This document shows, one piece after another, positions 34,745 through 45,945 of a DNA stretch of 64,000 bases; position 1 is the stretch's first letter, and each line of letters starts with the position of its first letter. The stretch is taken from assembly GCA_030220185.1 (NCBI GenBank), contig JASPKZ010004955.1, forward strand, positions 2,232,001 through 2,296,000. Reading direction: 5' to 3'. The translations under genes were made by a program, and so were the position numbers. The DNA is from Diploptera punctata. Its lineage: Eukaryota > Arthropoda > Insecta > Blattodea > Blaberidae. Under the pieces are notes generated by a model. The model saw only the letters and a program-made list of their open reading frames with translations. It did no database searches and was not told the DNA's origin.

Positions 34745-35036
34745 ATCAGTTGCAGGTGTATCTCTAAGAGATCAAAAGAGAAGATATCAGAGATGAATTA
34801 CAAATATATAATATAAACGAGAGAATACACACAAATAAACGTAAAAGGTTTGAACATATACAAAGAATGTCAAATAATGGTTTATCAAAGCCGCTGCTTC
34901 ATTATAGGCCTCTAGGCCGAAGAAATGTAGGAAGATCAAAACGTCGTTGGAAAGACGACCTGCACCTGCATCATATAGTGCACCGGGGAGCGGAACGGGC
35001 CAACAGGCACATACCTTGTAGATGTAGATGATGATG
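34745..35036 (+). pseudogene. LINE-2-type RT protein tail
   Basis: Reads DIRDELQIYNINERIHTNKR, FEHIQRMSNNGLSKPLLHYR, then LGRRNVGRSKRRWKDDLHLH, followed by GGAGCGGAACGGGCC and ATG repeats. This is the C-terminus and 3' tail of the LINE-2-type family. Confidence 0.8.
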
Positions 35037-35085
35037 AAAATTTAATATTCAAGCAATCACTATAAGTAAAGCCATATTGTACATA

Positions 35086-36307
35086 GGGCACTAGGAAAGT
35101 TTTGCAATACGGGCATACTTTTCACGACCTCTCAAAATAACTTCTACCACACTGAATACACCTCTTCATATGTCGAAACAAGTCACTAAACCATTGCTTC
35201 TACTTTTCTTCGGACAGCTCCGTGCAAAAGTTGTTCCATGCTGTCAAAAGCACCTTTCGCGAAGGGAGACACTTTCCTTTCAGCTTCAGTTTAACTTCTG
35301 GGAACAGTTCAATGTCACGAGGAGCAAGATCTGAACTGTAGGGAGGAACTTCAAGCAGCGGAAGTTTATATTTATTCAAGAACTCCACGGTATCACTGGC
35401 CCCATGGGCAATGTGATTTATCATGATGCAGCATACATGTGACTAGCCTTGACTTGGGCGGAGTTTCTTCAGCACTGCAATCATCTTTGGCAGGCATTCT
35501 TCTGTGTGCCATTTCGCAGTAACTGTGCGTTATTTTTGCAGTACAACCCGTTCCAAAATCCCCCTTGTGGTGAAGAATACGGTTTTCATTCTCTTGTTCA
35601 CTGATCGTGATTTCCTCACTGCCACTGCAGTACCCTCATCTTCAAATAGCCACACTTTGTTCTGGGTTTTCGTTTCGACGCCATAGTAATACAGCCATGT
35701 TTAGTCTCGTGTGACGAAGCTGTTCACGTTATTAAACTTTTCAACATCATTTTGCACCATTTGCCATGAGTGCCCTTTTGCTCCTCAGTAAGTGCATGTA
35801 ACACCCACAGTGAACAAACCTTCTTAACATGAAATGCCTCATGTACAATTTTATGAACGGCTTGTGCAGGAATGTGGAGGGACTCTTCTATCTGCCGGTA
35901 GGTTATTTGCTTCTCTATCTCCAGTTTTTTCACAGCGTCGATATTCTTGTCGACAACTAACTCGACCGATCGCCCTGAACGAGGATCATATTCAAGGCCA
36001 AATTTTCCCTTCTTCAATTCACTGTACCAGCGGAATATGGTCGTGGGACGTGGACAATCATTTCCCAATACAGGAACCATCTCCTCAAAGCACTGATCTA
36101 CAGTCAGACCACGAGGAAAGTTGTATCAAATAATGACACTGTGCTGCAGTTAGGGCCACCCTGACATTTTTACAAACTTTCACTTCTGCATCTGCTGAAG
36201 AATGATCCTCCAATTTTATATTTGTTTGAACCACTCTTTCTTCCCCTAGGGGCGTCAAATCTGTCTGGCCTTGGATTATTGCGTATTGCAAAACTTTCCT
36301 AGTGCCC
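35086..36307 (-). mobile_element. mariner-type (DD34D) transposon, inactive
   Basis: Inverted ends GGGCACTAGGAAAGTTTTGC are identical at both termini (35086 onward and inverted from 36307), and TA flanks both sides (35084-35085, 36308-36309). At 1222 bp it has the usual mariner length. It is inserted within Helitron-like element C. Confidence 0.9.
35190..36295 (-). pseudogene. mariner transposase, frameshifted
   Basis: From the minus strand: the N-terminal HTH part (VKVCKNVRVALTAAQ), GNDCPRPTTIFRWYSELKKG, LEYDPRSGRSVEL, a first catalytic region RDETWLYYYG, a damaged second region (AHGASDTVEFLNKYK where HDNARPH is expected) and the third region PPYSSDLAPRDIELFP. This is the DD34D mariner layout, as in SETMAR-like transposases. 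At least three frameshifts and loss of the second Asp make it dead. Confidence 0.85.
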
Positions 36308-36832
36308 TATATGATTATTTTTAGATACCCTGTGCTGATTACCCGGCGTTGCCCGGAAATTTCGTATCCAGATGAACTTGGCATAAATGAGCTGAAAGAC
36401 AAAATTCGTTATTTTGAGTTATCCGTAAAAGAATATCCCCCATGCGCTGCTATGGTTGCCCGGGAATCTACTTATACTGATTATCTTGACATCAACATGG
36501 TTATGTGAGTTATCCGTAAAAGATAAACATATGCTGTCGTGGACTTTTATGCAGAGTTTTTTTGGTGAGGTATTCAATTCTGTGTACATTAATTTGGTGT
36601 ATTTGTTATGGTTTAGGCAGCGTAAGTCATTTAAGCGTCCAAAAATATACTTTTTCCACATTTTTCACAAAGGGCGAATTTTAAGGATGTAGGAATTGAA
36701 TATCACAACTCTCTTATAACGTATGTTCATCCCAGGAATCTCCTGGACATTTTTCAAAAAGCCCACAATCGGATGAACGGTATAGCAGCGCATAAAATAC
36801 GAACAAACAAACATTAATTTTTATATATTAGA

Positions 36833-37203
36833 TTTTACAAACGAAACTAATGTATACTACTATTGAAATTGGTTTTGTTGATAGACTTTCACCTGTTGCA
36901 TATACTATACTGAATTATTTTCTGTATAATTCACCCCCCTTAAATCATGGATGTCATTCTGTCACCTCACTCTTGGGCTGCCTTGGGCTTTCCCTCTAGA
37001 TTCAGCACCAGATCCTCCGCAGTATGTTGAGAAGGCATGTGGTACTGTTGACAGCGATTCGATTGTCGGATCGGAACATTAAGTCTTCTTGGATGGGAAT
37101 GATGGTCCGTTGGTGCTTTCAGACAGGAGTAGGGTATATGAAGATAATACCGGGTTTCACTTTTTCCCTTCTTTTGATTTTATCTCCCTCATATAGCACA
37201 CTC
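36833..37203. other. Spacer with a diverged LINE-1-type relic near 36935-37010
   Basis: CTTAAATCATGGATGTCATT and CACCTCACTCTTGGGCTGCC resemble the antisense of the LINE-1-type NINYDLREVD region at low identity. Confidence 0.35.
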
Positions 37204-37581
37204 TAAAGGTACGTACACATATGCGCGCCGCGAATACGAACGGCGCGCGCGCGTGTTATGTTCGTCGAAATTATTAATTTCAACGAACCTCCTGCGATCC
37301 ATAGGAAACCCACAAACCTTCAGTAGACATTTTGCAGAGCAGGTGTAACCAACGATGTCTATTCCCTTTCCGTTCTCCCGCTTGTCCTGCATTCTTTCCC
37401 AAAAATAAGGACTTTTTTTTAAATGCCGCGGGACGCGGGACAAATTGTTAAAAATCGGGACTGTCCCGCCAAAATCGGGACGTCTGGTCACGCTTATTAC
37501 TTATTACATCTTATAACTTTATTTATACTTTTTCAAATATTATAGCATTAAAGGAATTAAAAAAATATATGATTTGTATAT

Positions 37582-37930
37582 CCATCCATAGTAATTCTGC
37601 CCGAAGGCAGGTCCTTCACTGAAATCATAGCATTTTCATGCTATGCTTGCAGCTTTACTAGGGAATTGTGTAGGTGTGGTAGCTTCCCGTTGCTTTCCAC
37701 ACCGGTGAAGGATGATGAGATGATGATGATATGATAATGATAAGGATGATGATGATGGCCATATGATTTCGGGGACCGTTTGGGCCTTAAAGTTTTCCTG
37801 ACATTTGTCTTACAGGTGAGGAAAAACCCCGATAAAAACCTCACCCAGAAAAACTGCCCCGACCGGGGATTGAACCCGGGCCCCGCTGCGTGACAAGGCA
37901 GCACGCTACCTCGAGACTACAGCGGTGGAC
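37582..37930 (-). mobile_element. SINE-2 inside Harbinger copy 2
   Basis: 349 bp, the same length and position as the SINE in copy 1, flanked by the same 13 bp duplication (37569-37581 and 37931-37943). Confidence 0.9.
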
Positions 37931-38600
37931 ATGATTTGTATATATATGTTTAAAATTATTAAGAATCTATCTCACCATAACATGGCCTTAATTTTTAATA
38001 AAAATGTACATGATTATTATACTAGAGGTTGTACTTTATTGCACAAAGATACTAGTTTCTAAAAAAAAAGGTATAAAAGGGATTCGTTATGCATTAATCA
38101 ACCATTAAAATAACTACTTACCTATTGAATATCAACATTTCACGAATGTTAAACATTTTTCTAATTGTATTAAAAATATTTTTTTCTCATTGCTTTCTTA
38201 GTTAATTTTGTTAATTTTATTATTATTAATATTATCCTGTTTAAATATTGTATTTATATGTGTATATATATTGTGCATCTATAGTAGTTTGTATTACTTA
38301 AACTTATGCCTGAATTTGTTTTCTTGTTTTTATTGTTAATTGTTTTATGGCCATTATTTTTTTGTATATTGCCCCTTAACATGAGCAGTCTTGCTCTTTG
38401 GAGTCTTTGAAGAGATAAATAAATAATTAGCAATAAATGTGTTTATATATTGTATTGTTTTGTGATACTTCATACATAATATTATGAAATGAACGTCTTA
38501 AATAAATAATGTTTTCTAAATAATTCTAATTTATTTATACAATTACAGTACACACGAAAAAAAAACACATATCATTGAAAAAAAAAACAGGCATCTCCTT

Positions 38601-38702
38601 TCAATGATTTTTAAAATGATCCTTATGTTGTGGATCCCACAATAATTGCTTGCTTCTATAAATGTCAACAAGTTTTAACACGTTTTCCTCTGACCACTCC
38701 AT
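38601..38702 (-). pseudogene. MADF-domain N-terminal fragment in Harbinger copy 2
   Basis: From ATG at 38702 it gives 33 residues, MEWSEENVLKLVDIYRSKQL onward to HFKNH, then a stop. The last residues differ from copy 1 through a single-base length change, so the two copies end differently. Confidence 0.65.
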
Positions 38703-38943
38703 ACTCAAATAATAGGTGCGCACCGAAAGCAACGAACCTCTCAGGTACCCGTCCAAATCTAAACAGCGAACCATCAAAGTGTTCGTGGAAAAAACCGACA
38801 ATGAGTGGATCGTGGTGAGAGACGCGCGCGCCCGCGCGCGCGCGCCGTTCGCGCGCACCTTAAAACCCCGTCCAAATCTGACGAACATGGTGCGGCGCGC
38901 GCGCCGTTCGTGTTTGCGGCGCGCAGGTGTGTACGTACCTTAA

Positions 38944-39015
38944 AATAAACAATAAATATACATTCACTCTACTCTCCTCTCAGCACACAGTACGATACGT
39001 AAAGTGATCATCCAC

Positions 39016-39018
<3 letters not shown>
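38944..39018. other. Short spacer
   Basis: Separates Harbinger copy 2 from an AAT repeat. Confidence 0.5.

Positions 39019-39079
<61 letters not shown>
39019..39079. repeat. (AAT)n microsatellite
   Basis: AAT run abutting the 3' tail of the minus-strand SINE that follows. Confidence 0.97.
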
Positions 39080-39405
39080 CCATCCGTAGTAATTCTGCCC
39101 CAGGACAGGTCTTTTACTGCAATCATAGTATTTTCATGCTATGCTTTGCAGCTTTACTAGGGAATTGTAGGTGTGGTAGCTTCCCGTTGCTTTCCACACC
39201 GGTGAAGGATGATGGCAATGATAAGGTTGATGACCATATGCTTTCGGGGGCCCGTTTGGGCCTTAAAGTTTTGCTGACATTTGTCTTACAAGTGAGGAAA
39301 AACCCCGATAAAAACCTCACCCAGAAAAACTGCCCCGACCTGGGATCGAACCCGGGCCCGCTGCGTGACAAGGCAGCACGCTACCTCGAGACCACAGCGG
39401 TGGAC

Positions 39406-39406
<1 letters not shown>
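39080..39406 (-). mobile_element. SINE-2 copy between two AAT runs
   Basis: Minus-strand SINE-2 from GTCCACCGCTGTGGTCTCGA to the CCATCCG-type tail, box B GGTTCGATCCCAGG. It is only about 140 bp from Harbinger copy 2, which has its own SINE-2. Confidence 0.85.
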
Positions 39407-39473
<67 letters not shown>

Positions 39474-39481
39474 TAATAATA
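39407..39481. repeat. (AAT)n microsatellite
   Basis: AAT run on the head side of the SINE; the SINE may have inserted into one longer AAT tract. Confidence 0.97.
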
Positions 39482-39770
39482 GAATCAGCGCCATGATCTT
39501 GTCAGAGCTTCCAACCATCACAGTTCAATAGACCCCGCGTTCGATTCCCGCTCAGATCCAAGGACTTTTTCATTAAAGGTGTGTGTTTCCTGTGGTCGCC
39601 CGTGGTCTGGAATTTAGGCCAGCTTTAGGTTAAGGACTCTTCTGTTGCTTCATTGTCATTTATCACCTATAATATCATCGGGGTACCGTAATCCGCTTTC
39701 CAGGCGTTCCAAACTCAGAAGCGGGTTTCAGTTCCTCCAATGTCAGGAGATAATACCAAAAATATCGTAA
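39482..39770 (+). mobile_element. Unclassified tRNA-like SINE
   Basis: A box B-like GCGTTCGATTCCCGC lies at 39537-39551 with a weak upstream box A, then a GC-richer body ending near CAGGAGATAATACC. The family is not otherwise present here. Confidence 0.4.
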
Positions 39771-39837
39771 GACAATCTGGTGGAATAGGACAAAACTATT
39801 TTTTTTTATGTTCAGCTGATGTATGAATCAGAAGACC

Positions 39838-39880
39838 AGCTATAACGTCTGGAGGACCCGACATGCTGTCACCCCTACAC
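39838..39880 (+). mobile_element. SINE-1 fragment
   Basis: CCAGCTATAACGTCTGGAGG and ACCCGACATGCTGTCACCCC match the SINE-1 body, cut off by the CA repeat. Confidence 0.6.
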
Positions 39881-39899
39881 ACACACACACACACACACG

Positions 39900-39986
<87 letters not shown>
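39877..39986. repeat. (CA)n microsatellite with a CG core
   Basis: About 110 bp of alternating purine and pyrimidine, mainly CA, with a GCGCGC insert at about 39897-39908. Confidence 0.97.
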
Positions 39987-40849
39987 CGCCAAATGTAGCA
40001 TTGGGATCATCTTTAAATGTTTGAGTTATTTTTGAAACGAGTAATTTTTGCATTGACACATCTTATATAAATCAAAGAGCTTAAAATGTAAGTACGTATG
40101 TAAATGCCTAATTTTTATCAGTTACTACTAGAAATGCGGCAATTGGTCGCTGAAGTGTACAATACCATATAACAGATTAACTTGACGAACGTAGGACAAT
40201 GACATACTCGCCGAGTCATGAAATGTTGGAAAGGGGGTGGCGGATGGATTTTCGTGGGCAGTATTTTTGTGGAAAGTTGGCGTGACGGAGACTGGTCATT
40301 TGTTATACTTTGCATGGTTTGACCCGTGCTAAGTTGGGTGGGGGTGTGTGCAGGTAGTCAAGGTCGGACGCTGCAAGGTTGTTGACCGTTGTGTGCTCGC
40401 TCACTTGGCGAATCTAACTCCACAACTCGGAGCATTCCAGACGTTCTCGATATCTAGCAATTTTTGTGATGATCATATGCCTGGTGTTTACTGAATGTCC
40501 ATATTGCAGCTGCAACCTCAAATCATGTAAAACCCACTTGTCTCTCTTTATGTAAAAAAATCTGTATATTACTATGTAATGCTATTAAAAAATTAGGGAC
40601 ACACTTTCGCAAACAAAACAGTTATCTTTTAGCGATTCCGAACGAATATTGAGCTTGTTTTAAAAAAATGAATTTTTTTGGATTCCTAATTCGGCATATA
40701 GCAATCAATTAAGGGCAGAAATGTTGAGTTCATTAACCGGAAAAATCTGTTAGGAGCGAGGGTTAAACTGAAGCGAACATTTAGAAATTGCTGGTACCAA
40801 TTTCCAATTTTTCGCAACGAGTCTTACTATGTAAGATATATATATATAT
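39987..40849. other. Unassigned sequence
   Basis: No gene recognised. A short minus-strand frame near 40118-40315 lacks any known motif. Confidence 0.45.
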
Positions 40850-42066
40850 TCGCCTTTAAATATTTTTACGTTAATTTTTCCGATGTTTTAATAGTTATCT
40901 GCTATTCGGGGCGGAAAAAAATCCAACAAATCTAAGATCATAAAAATCGGTCCAGCCGCTCTTGGGTTATAAATAGTGTAACTAATCCGACTTCGTTTTT
41001 TTATACATATATAAATCCCGGCCACGCGTTGTTGTGGCTAAAGTATACGTTAAATTATGTTGTAGTAAGCTAAGTGAGAAATCTAAATCAGAAAGTTTTT
41101 GTTTTACACAATTTTTTAGTTCTGGTACGTTAACTACACCCGGTATAAATATGTGTGGTGGTTTATGTGGAAGTGGTTTTGTTGATTGAGATGAATTTAT
41201 GTTGTCTGCTTTCTCAGTATCATCCATAAATGTATCATAGGATTATATACATTTATTGATGGAATATTTTGAGGAGGCTTGCTGATTTCATTATAGTTTC
41301 TTTTTTTTCTACGAACTTGTTGGCAGTTTGGATTCTCATCATCAAGAAGTCTCTGTATAGTAATATCATCTTGTGATGTATTATAGTCATCTTGTTCTTC
41401 ATTTAATTGAAGCATGGATATTGTTTCTGTAATATTAGGCATATTATTATAACTAACAGACTTACTTACAATTATGTTATTCTGTTATTCTGTTCCTTAG
41501 GACCTTCATATGTTTTTAAATTGACATTCTTCTTAAATGTAAGATTTATGTCACATAGGCCTATACCAATTTGCGGAAATTCACTTGATATCTTATCATT
41601 CATGGTCTCTAGAACTGATTCGCCATATTGTTCAATGTCCCTTCTCGGTCCAGTTAAATTTAAATTAAGTTGCTGTCTTTCAGCCAGATTACTTAAACCT
41701 AATACTTACACGAAATTAATATTATTATCAATATATTGAAAATAAAATAAACACAAACACACTTACAATTATGAAATAATCAATATTTGTAATTCAATTG
41801 AAATTCGCGGTTGCAACAAAAAGCACAGCCACCTGGTTAAATAATAAACCAATTACCTTACACCGTCATCTGTTAGAACTCGCAGATGTTTATAACTCTT
41901 TGTTAAATAATAAACATTATTTGTAATAAAAAATAATGCGACTATAAATTTAGTTATAAACTTCCCTAAGTCTCAAGTTGGATCAAACAGCACACAGTGT
42001 GCAAAATTTTATTAAAATCGGTTCAGTAGTTTAGGATTCCATCGCGGACAAACAACGTGACACGTA

Positions 42067-42068
<2 letters not shown>
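40850..42068 (-). mobile_element. Composite Helitron, copy D
   Basis: Shares the full order of copy A: the 5' GTGTCACGTTGTTTGTCCGC region (near 42060-42040), the gag-like segment, the internal GCCAC/GTGGC hairpin end near 41020-41035, then the second body with CGGCTGGACCGATTTTTATG. The outer 3' hairpin and CTAG have been lost into a TA run at 40837-40850, and the extreme 5' TC lies in another TA run. Confidence 0.8.
40982..41442 (-). pseudogene. Gag-like ORF fragment in Helitron D
   Basis: Two frames together read MPNITETISMLQLNEEQDDY to PSINVYNP, then DDTEKADNINSSQSTKPLPH and KPPHIFIPGVVNVPELKNCV. This copy keeps the VVNVPEL extension absent from copy A and split by the LINE at 9344. A frameshift lies near 41215. 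Confidence 0.5.
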
Positions 42069-42124
<56 letters not shown>

Positions 42125-42151
42125 CATCGCGGACAAACTACGTGACACGTA

Positions 42152-42196
<45 letters not shown>
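42069..42196. repeat. Two (TA)n runs separated by a duplicated Helitron 5' end
   Basis: TA runs at about 42069-42120 and 42157-42195 flank ATTCCATCGCGGACAAACTA and CGTGACACGTAATT (42121-42155), a second copy of the Helitron's first ~35 bp. Confidence 0.85.
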
Positions 42197-42197
<1 letters not shown>

Positions 42198-42505
42198 ATT
42201 CCATAGTAATTCTGCCCGAGGGTAAGGTCTTTCACTGCAATCATAGCATTTTCATGCTATGCTTTGCAGCTTTACTAGTATAGGGAATTATAGGTGTGGT
42301 AGCTTCCCGTTGCTTTCTACACTGGTGGTGGATGATAATGATAAGGATCATGATGACCGGATGATTTTCGGGTCCGTTGGGCCTTAAACTTCCTGGCATT
42401 TGCCTTACAGACGTGGAAAAACCCCGAAAGAAACCTCACCCAAGGGCGCTGTCCCGACGGGGAATCGAACTCGGGCTTGCTACCTCGAGACCACAGCGGT
42501 GGACT
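42197..42505 (-). mobile_element. SINE-2 copy
   Basis: Minus-strand SINE-2 with box B-like GAGTTCGATTCCCCG (about 42469-42455) and the tail CAGAATTACTATGGAATGG. A deletion in the head removes part of the GTGCTGCCTTGTCACG region. Confidence 0.8.
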
Positions 42506-42885
42506 ATATATAATATATACCACTGAAATAAGACTAAAAAAGAGTATTCCCAAAAATCAGGTGGATCCGTCTGTTACGCGGGTCAGAAGTTAATGAAAGT
42601 GGAAATTTAAAAATCGTCTAGTGGTCATGTATCAGACTATAAATTCGACTTGCTGAGAATTTCACTTAGTTTACACATTCCTGAACGATCGACTTTTTGG
42701 TGTTCTAATAGCCCGAATATGAATGATTGCAATGACATGTAGGCAGTGGTTGCTCCTGCTAAAACTCTCTGGGGATTCACTACATTATTCTTAAAATTAG
42801 CTTTAAAACTAAGTTAATATAGTGCAAAAGAAAATAGAAATATTCAAAATAGCATCGGAATAACCTAAGTGTATTGTTCAGAGCA
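42506..42885. other. Unassigned sequence
   Basis: Nothing recognised. Confidence 0.5.
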
Positions 42886-42952
42886 GAGAGAGAGAGAGAG
42901 AGAGAGAGAGGAGATAGAGAGAGAGAGGAGAGAGATTGATAGAGAGGGAGTT
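42886..42952. repeat. (GA)n microsatellite
   Basis: GA run with small interruptions. Confidence 0.95.
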
Positions 42953-44403
42953 TATGAGTATCAGAAGATTTTTCCAGTCATTCCATTTCGCAATTGTCCT
43001 CCAACAGTTTAGTTTACAACGTTTCCATCACTCCACACGTGGGCCTTATAGTGACACCACCTATCGGGAGAGGGATGAATAATAATCTTTTTCAACGTTT
43101 CCTAAAATATCCAGATTTTTGAATCAGGAATGTATTTCTATCGTGGAGATCACGCATACACAAGCTTCAGAAGTAATACGTGCTTTTTTTGTATATTAAC
43201 TCCCTGGATATCAGTTTGTTAGCTTGCCCATGAGCTTGAGGCGAGAAGACATGCTTGATGTTACTCTCAGACCAACAGATCTGTGCCCCTACCCTACAGC
43301 GTTGACATCGTTCTTAGAAAATTACACGTCTATATTCACACCATTTCACCGCACTCTCCTCCCCCTTAGCAAAACGGCAATCGCAGGTAATTTATCGAGT
43401 AGCAATATTGCCAAACTTCACCCTTGAATATTGAATAATGCAAGGTTGGAGTTGAGTTGACAACACTGAAGTGCAAGAGAGAGATAGGAATGCAGGGAAG
43501 GAAATGATTTGCTGAGGCAGAAAAGGAAGTAGGCTTTAGTTCGCATATCTTACGGGGGCACAGATCCGTTGGACAGACAATATGCCTCTAGGACGGGTCG
43601 CCAAGTAATTTTAGATGGGGTCCGGATGCGTTTGAAAAAAAAAAATTGTCGAGGACCTAAATTTTTGTTTTCATTTGCACTCACAAAATTATGTGAAATA
43701 CAATGGATAGACGTATTTGTATTAAAAAAATCTATGGGAGAAATTACATTTGCGGTCTTGAACAGGATTTTTAAAGTTAGGTTCACGCGGGGAGCAACTT
43801 AGGAGAAGAGTGTCTTCAAGGTGGGCGGCCGTTAAGCTTTTCCGTTCGAGTTACGAACACCGATATTGTGTTTAAATGAATATGACTGCTCCGATTAAAA
43901 GTGGCTTCAGATGTTGCCGAAGTCAGAGATACATTTGTAAAATTTATTTCATTAATCAGCATTCTTGTATTGCATTCGTGTGTACAGGGGCTTTTATGTG
44001 GATCGAGGTATCATGATGTGCTGTGCCGACAGATTAGCTTCTACCTTTCGCCCCCGGCTCTCCAGGAACTCTCCTGCGCTGCACAGCTTAGCAACTACAA
44101 TGAGTAACATGTTTTGAAATGTTGAAAGAGTATAACTGAAATAAATTTTGTTTGTATTAACCTAATTGGAAATTTTCTTCTTATATTTTAGTTCATTCAT
44201 TTCATATATTTTTGTGAGTTGAGTATGAGGTCATTTTTGGCGACCAGTTTTTTTGACAGTCCGCGGTCCGGACCTTCCGCGCTCTGGATGTGGACCGCGG
44301 TCCGCTAGGAGCTGGCAAAACATACAGTTCCGAAACACGAAGTCTGGCGGTCGATCCTAATGTCCAGCATTTTGAATTTGCTAAATAAAAACAAATAATT
44401 TCT
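42953..44403. other. Unassigned sequence with a short GC-rich inverted repeat
   Basis: No gene recognised; frames at 43569-43802 and 43901-44107 show no motif. At 44260-44308 GTCCGCGGTCCGGACC and TGGACCGCGGTCC form an inverted pair, possibly a worn transposon end. Confidence 0.35.
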
Positions 44404-44700
44404 CATTACTTACTCACTGGCACTATCGAACCCGTAGGTTCATGGCCGCGCGGACATAAACTCTCCATATAGCCCTATCCTGAGCTAGTGCTTTCCAATC
44501 ATTCCCTGTATAATCTACTTCCCTCAAATCATAGTTAATGTTATTCTCCCACCTCATTCTTGGTCTACCAACTGGGCGTTTTCCTTCTGACTTTCCTACA
44601 AGAAGCTTCCATGCAAGTCTTTCATTCCCCATACGTGCCACATGTCCTGCCCATCGCAGTCTACGAGATTTAACTGTTCTTATTATATCTGACTTCCCAT
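44404..44700 (-). mobile_element. LINE-1-type 3' fragment
   Basis: The minus-strand frame MARMGNERLAWKLLVGKSEG, KRPVGRPRMRWENNINYDLR, EVDYTGNDWKALAQDRAIWR, then YVRAAMNLRVR is open to its natural stop. An AGTA tail follows (44404-44415 inverted). It is the best-preserved C-terminus of the family in this window. Confidence 0.88.
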
Positions 44701-44814
44701 ATTACAAAACATATTTATAATAGTTGTGATACAATTTGTATGTCTTTTTGTCGATTGGATGTGCAGATTGAAACTACTTTTTTGCTCCATTTTGTAAGTA
44801 ATAATGTGTATATG
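44701..44814. other. Spacer
   Basis: Nothing recognised. Confidence 0.5.
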
Positions 44815-45110
44815 GCTGGTTATGTCGATTCTAGATGTGTTCATTTGAGAGAAGTCCAGTCTGGCGTCTAGATTTTTTGTACTCTCGCATATATGAGAGG
44901 ATGTAACTGGTGGATAATTTTGTGTAAACATTTCTGAAGTTATTTTCACAAAACTTATACTATACCTGAACACTGCTACCCACGTGACAATATTAATAAC
45001 AATCCTTCTATGTGTTAGTATAACCAATAAATATATCCGTAATTTTTCCGTTCTCATTTGCTGATCCCTGCAGTTCGACACAACCTCATTCCTCTAGCTG
45101 TTATATTTTA
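44815..45110. repeat. Unclassified dispersed repeat, copy 1
   Basis: About 290 bp shared with 49835-50125, including CTAGATTTTTTGTACTCT, AATCCTTCTATGTGTTAGTA and CCTCATTCCTCTAGCTGTTA. No coding, box A/B or terminal repeat seen. Confidence 0.75.
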
Positions 45111-45322
45111 GATACATTACTTTTATATTGAAATAGTCTTAATAATCTGAACATTCCATCGAACTAGTTCGTTGTAAGGTATGTCGTTTTGTATTAGTTG
45201 TTGAATAGGTATGTACAGTATATGATCAGTTTTTTCATTGCTTGTACCGGGAATCGATTCCCGAACCTTCAAATTTACGCATTGATAGTTACTACGGAGC
45301 TAATTGAGACTTCTTTTCATTT
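45111..45322. other. AT-rich sequence related to 26340-26450
   Basis: Short shared blocks (for example TGAACATTCCAT) suggest the same worn repeat family. Confidence 0.35.
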
Positions 45323-45370
45323 CAAGCACAAACTTCTCTTTTGATCCCTCTAGAGAGAAGTTTGTGCTTG
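45323..45370. repeat. Perfect 17 bp hairpin
   Basis: CAAGCACAAACTTCTCT at 45323-45339 and its exact complement at 45354-45370, with a 14 nt loop. Confidence 0.9.
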
Positions 45371-45495
45371 GATGGGAAGTAAACCTGAATTATCTCAGTA
45401 GTAGAGCATCAAGAGGCGATAGAAAAATTGAAGATGTATAAAGCATCAGGTTCAGATGAGATCCCAGCAGAACTGATAAAATCAGGGGGAGAAAA

Positions 45496-45945
45496 TTGAT
45501 GGACAAGATACGCTGGTTGCTTAGTATTATTTGGGAAAAAGAAGCTCTTCCAGATGAATGGAAAGAATTGATTATCGTACCAATTTATAAGAAAGGAGAT
45601 AAAACTAATTGCAACAACTACAGGAGCATCTCATTACTTTCAACTTCGTACAAAATTCTAACAAATATATTAGTAAGCAGACTTACTCCCTATATTGATG
45701 ACATTCTAGGAGATCATCAACATGGATTTAGAAGGAACAGGTCTACAACAGATCAGATTTTTAGTATAAGACAGATTTTAGAAAATAAATGGGAATATAA
45801 TGGTACTGTACATGAACTATATGTAGACTTAAAAAAAGCATACAATTCAGGTAAGAGGGAGAAGTTATATAGTACCCTGCTGGAGTTTGGAATTTCTAAA
45901 AAGTTAGTTAGACTTACGAATGTGTCTAAATGGCACAAAGAGTAG
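45496..45945 (+). pseudogene. Reverse transcriptase N-terminal half of the 45414 LINE
   Basis: A 149-codon frame: WKELIIVPIYKKGDKTNCNN (RT block with YKKGDK), YRSISLLSTSYKIL, LGDHQHGFRRNRSTTDQIFS and TVHELYVDLKKAYNSGKREK. The LYVDLKKAYN segment is the first RT catalytic block (usual FxDxxKAFD; the Asp is kept). The YADDVVLL block follows in another frame near 46110-46135. Confidence 0.85.

Larger units (their letters stand above)
34376..36832 (-). mobile_element. Helitron-like element C, split by a mariner and holding a LINE fragment
   Basis: Read on the minus strand it starts TCTAATATATAAAAATTAAT (5' end at 36832, preceded by A). It ends GCACGCCGGGTATTAG then CTAA at 34376, followed by T. 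These fit Helitron termini; the 3' hairpin is weak. The mariner at 35086-36307 and the LINE-2-type tail at 34745-35036 are embedded. A related copy is at 31294-31900. Confidence 0.6.
37207..38940 (-). mobile_element. PIF/Harbinger-type non-autonomous transposon, copy 2
   Basis: Inverted, near-identical partner of 2519-4265. Its ends are AGGTACGTACAC at 37207 and GTGTACGTACCT ending at 38940, and TAA flanks both sides (37204-37206, 38941-38943). It carries the same SINE at the same internal site and the same MADF start. Most differences are length changes in the CG-repeat parts of the terminal repeats, which give 1734 against 1747 bp. Confidence 0.9.
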
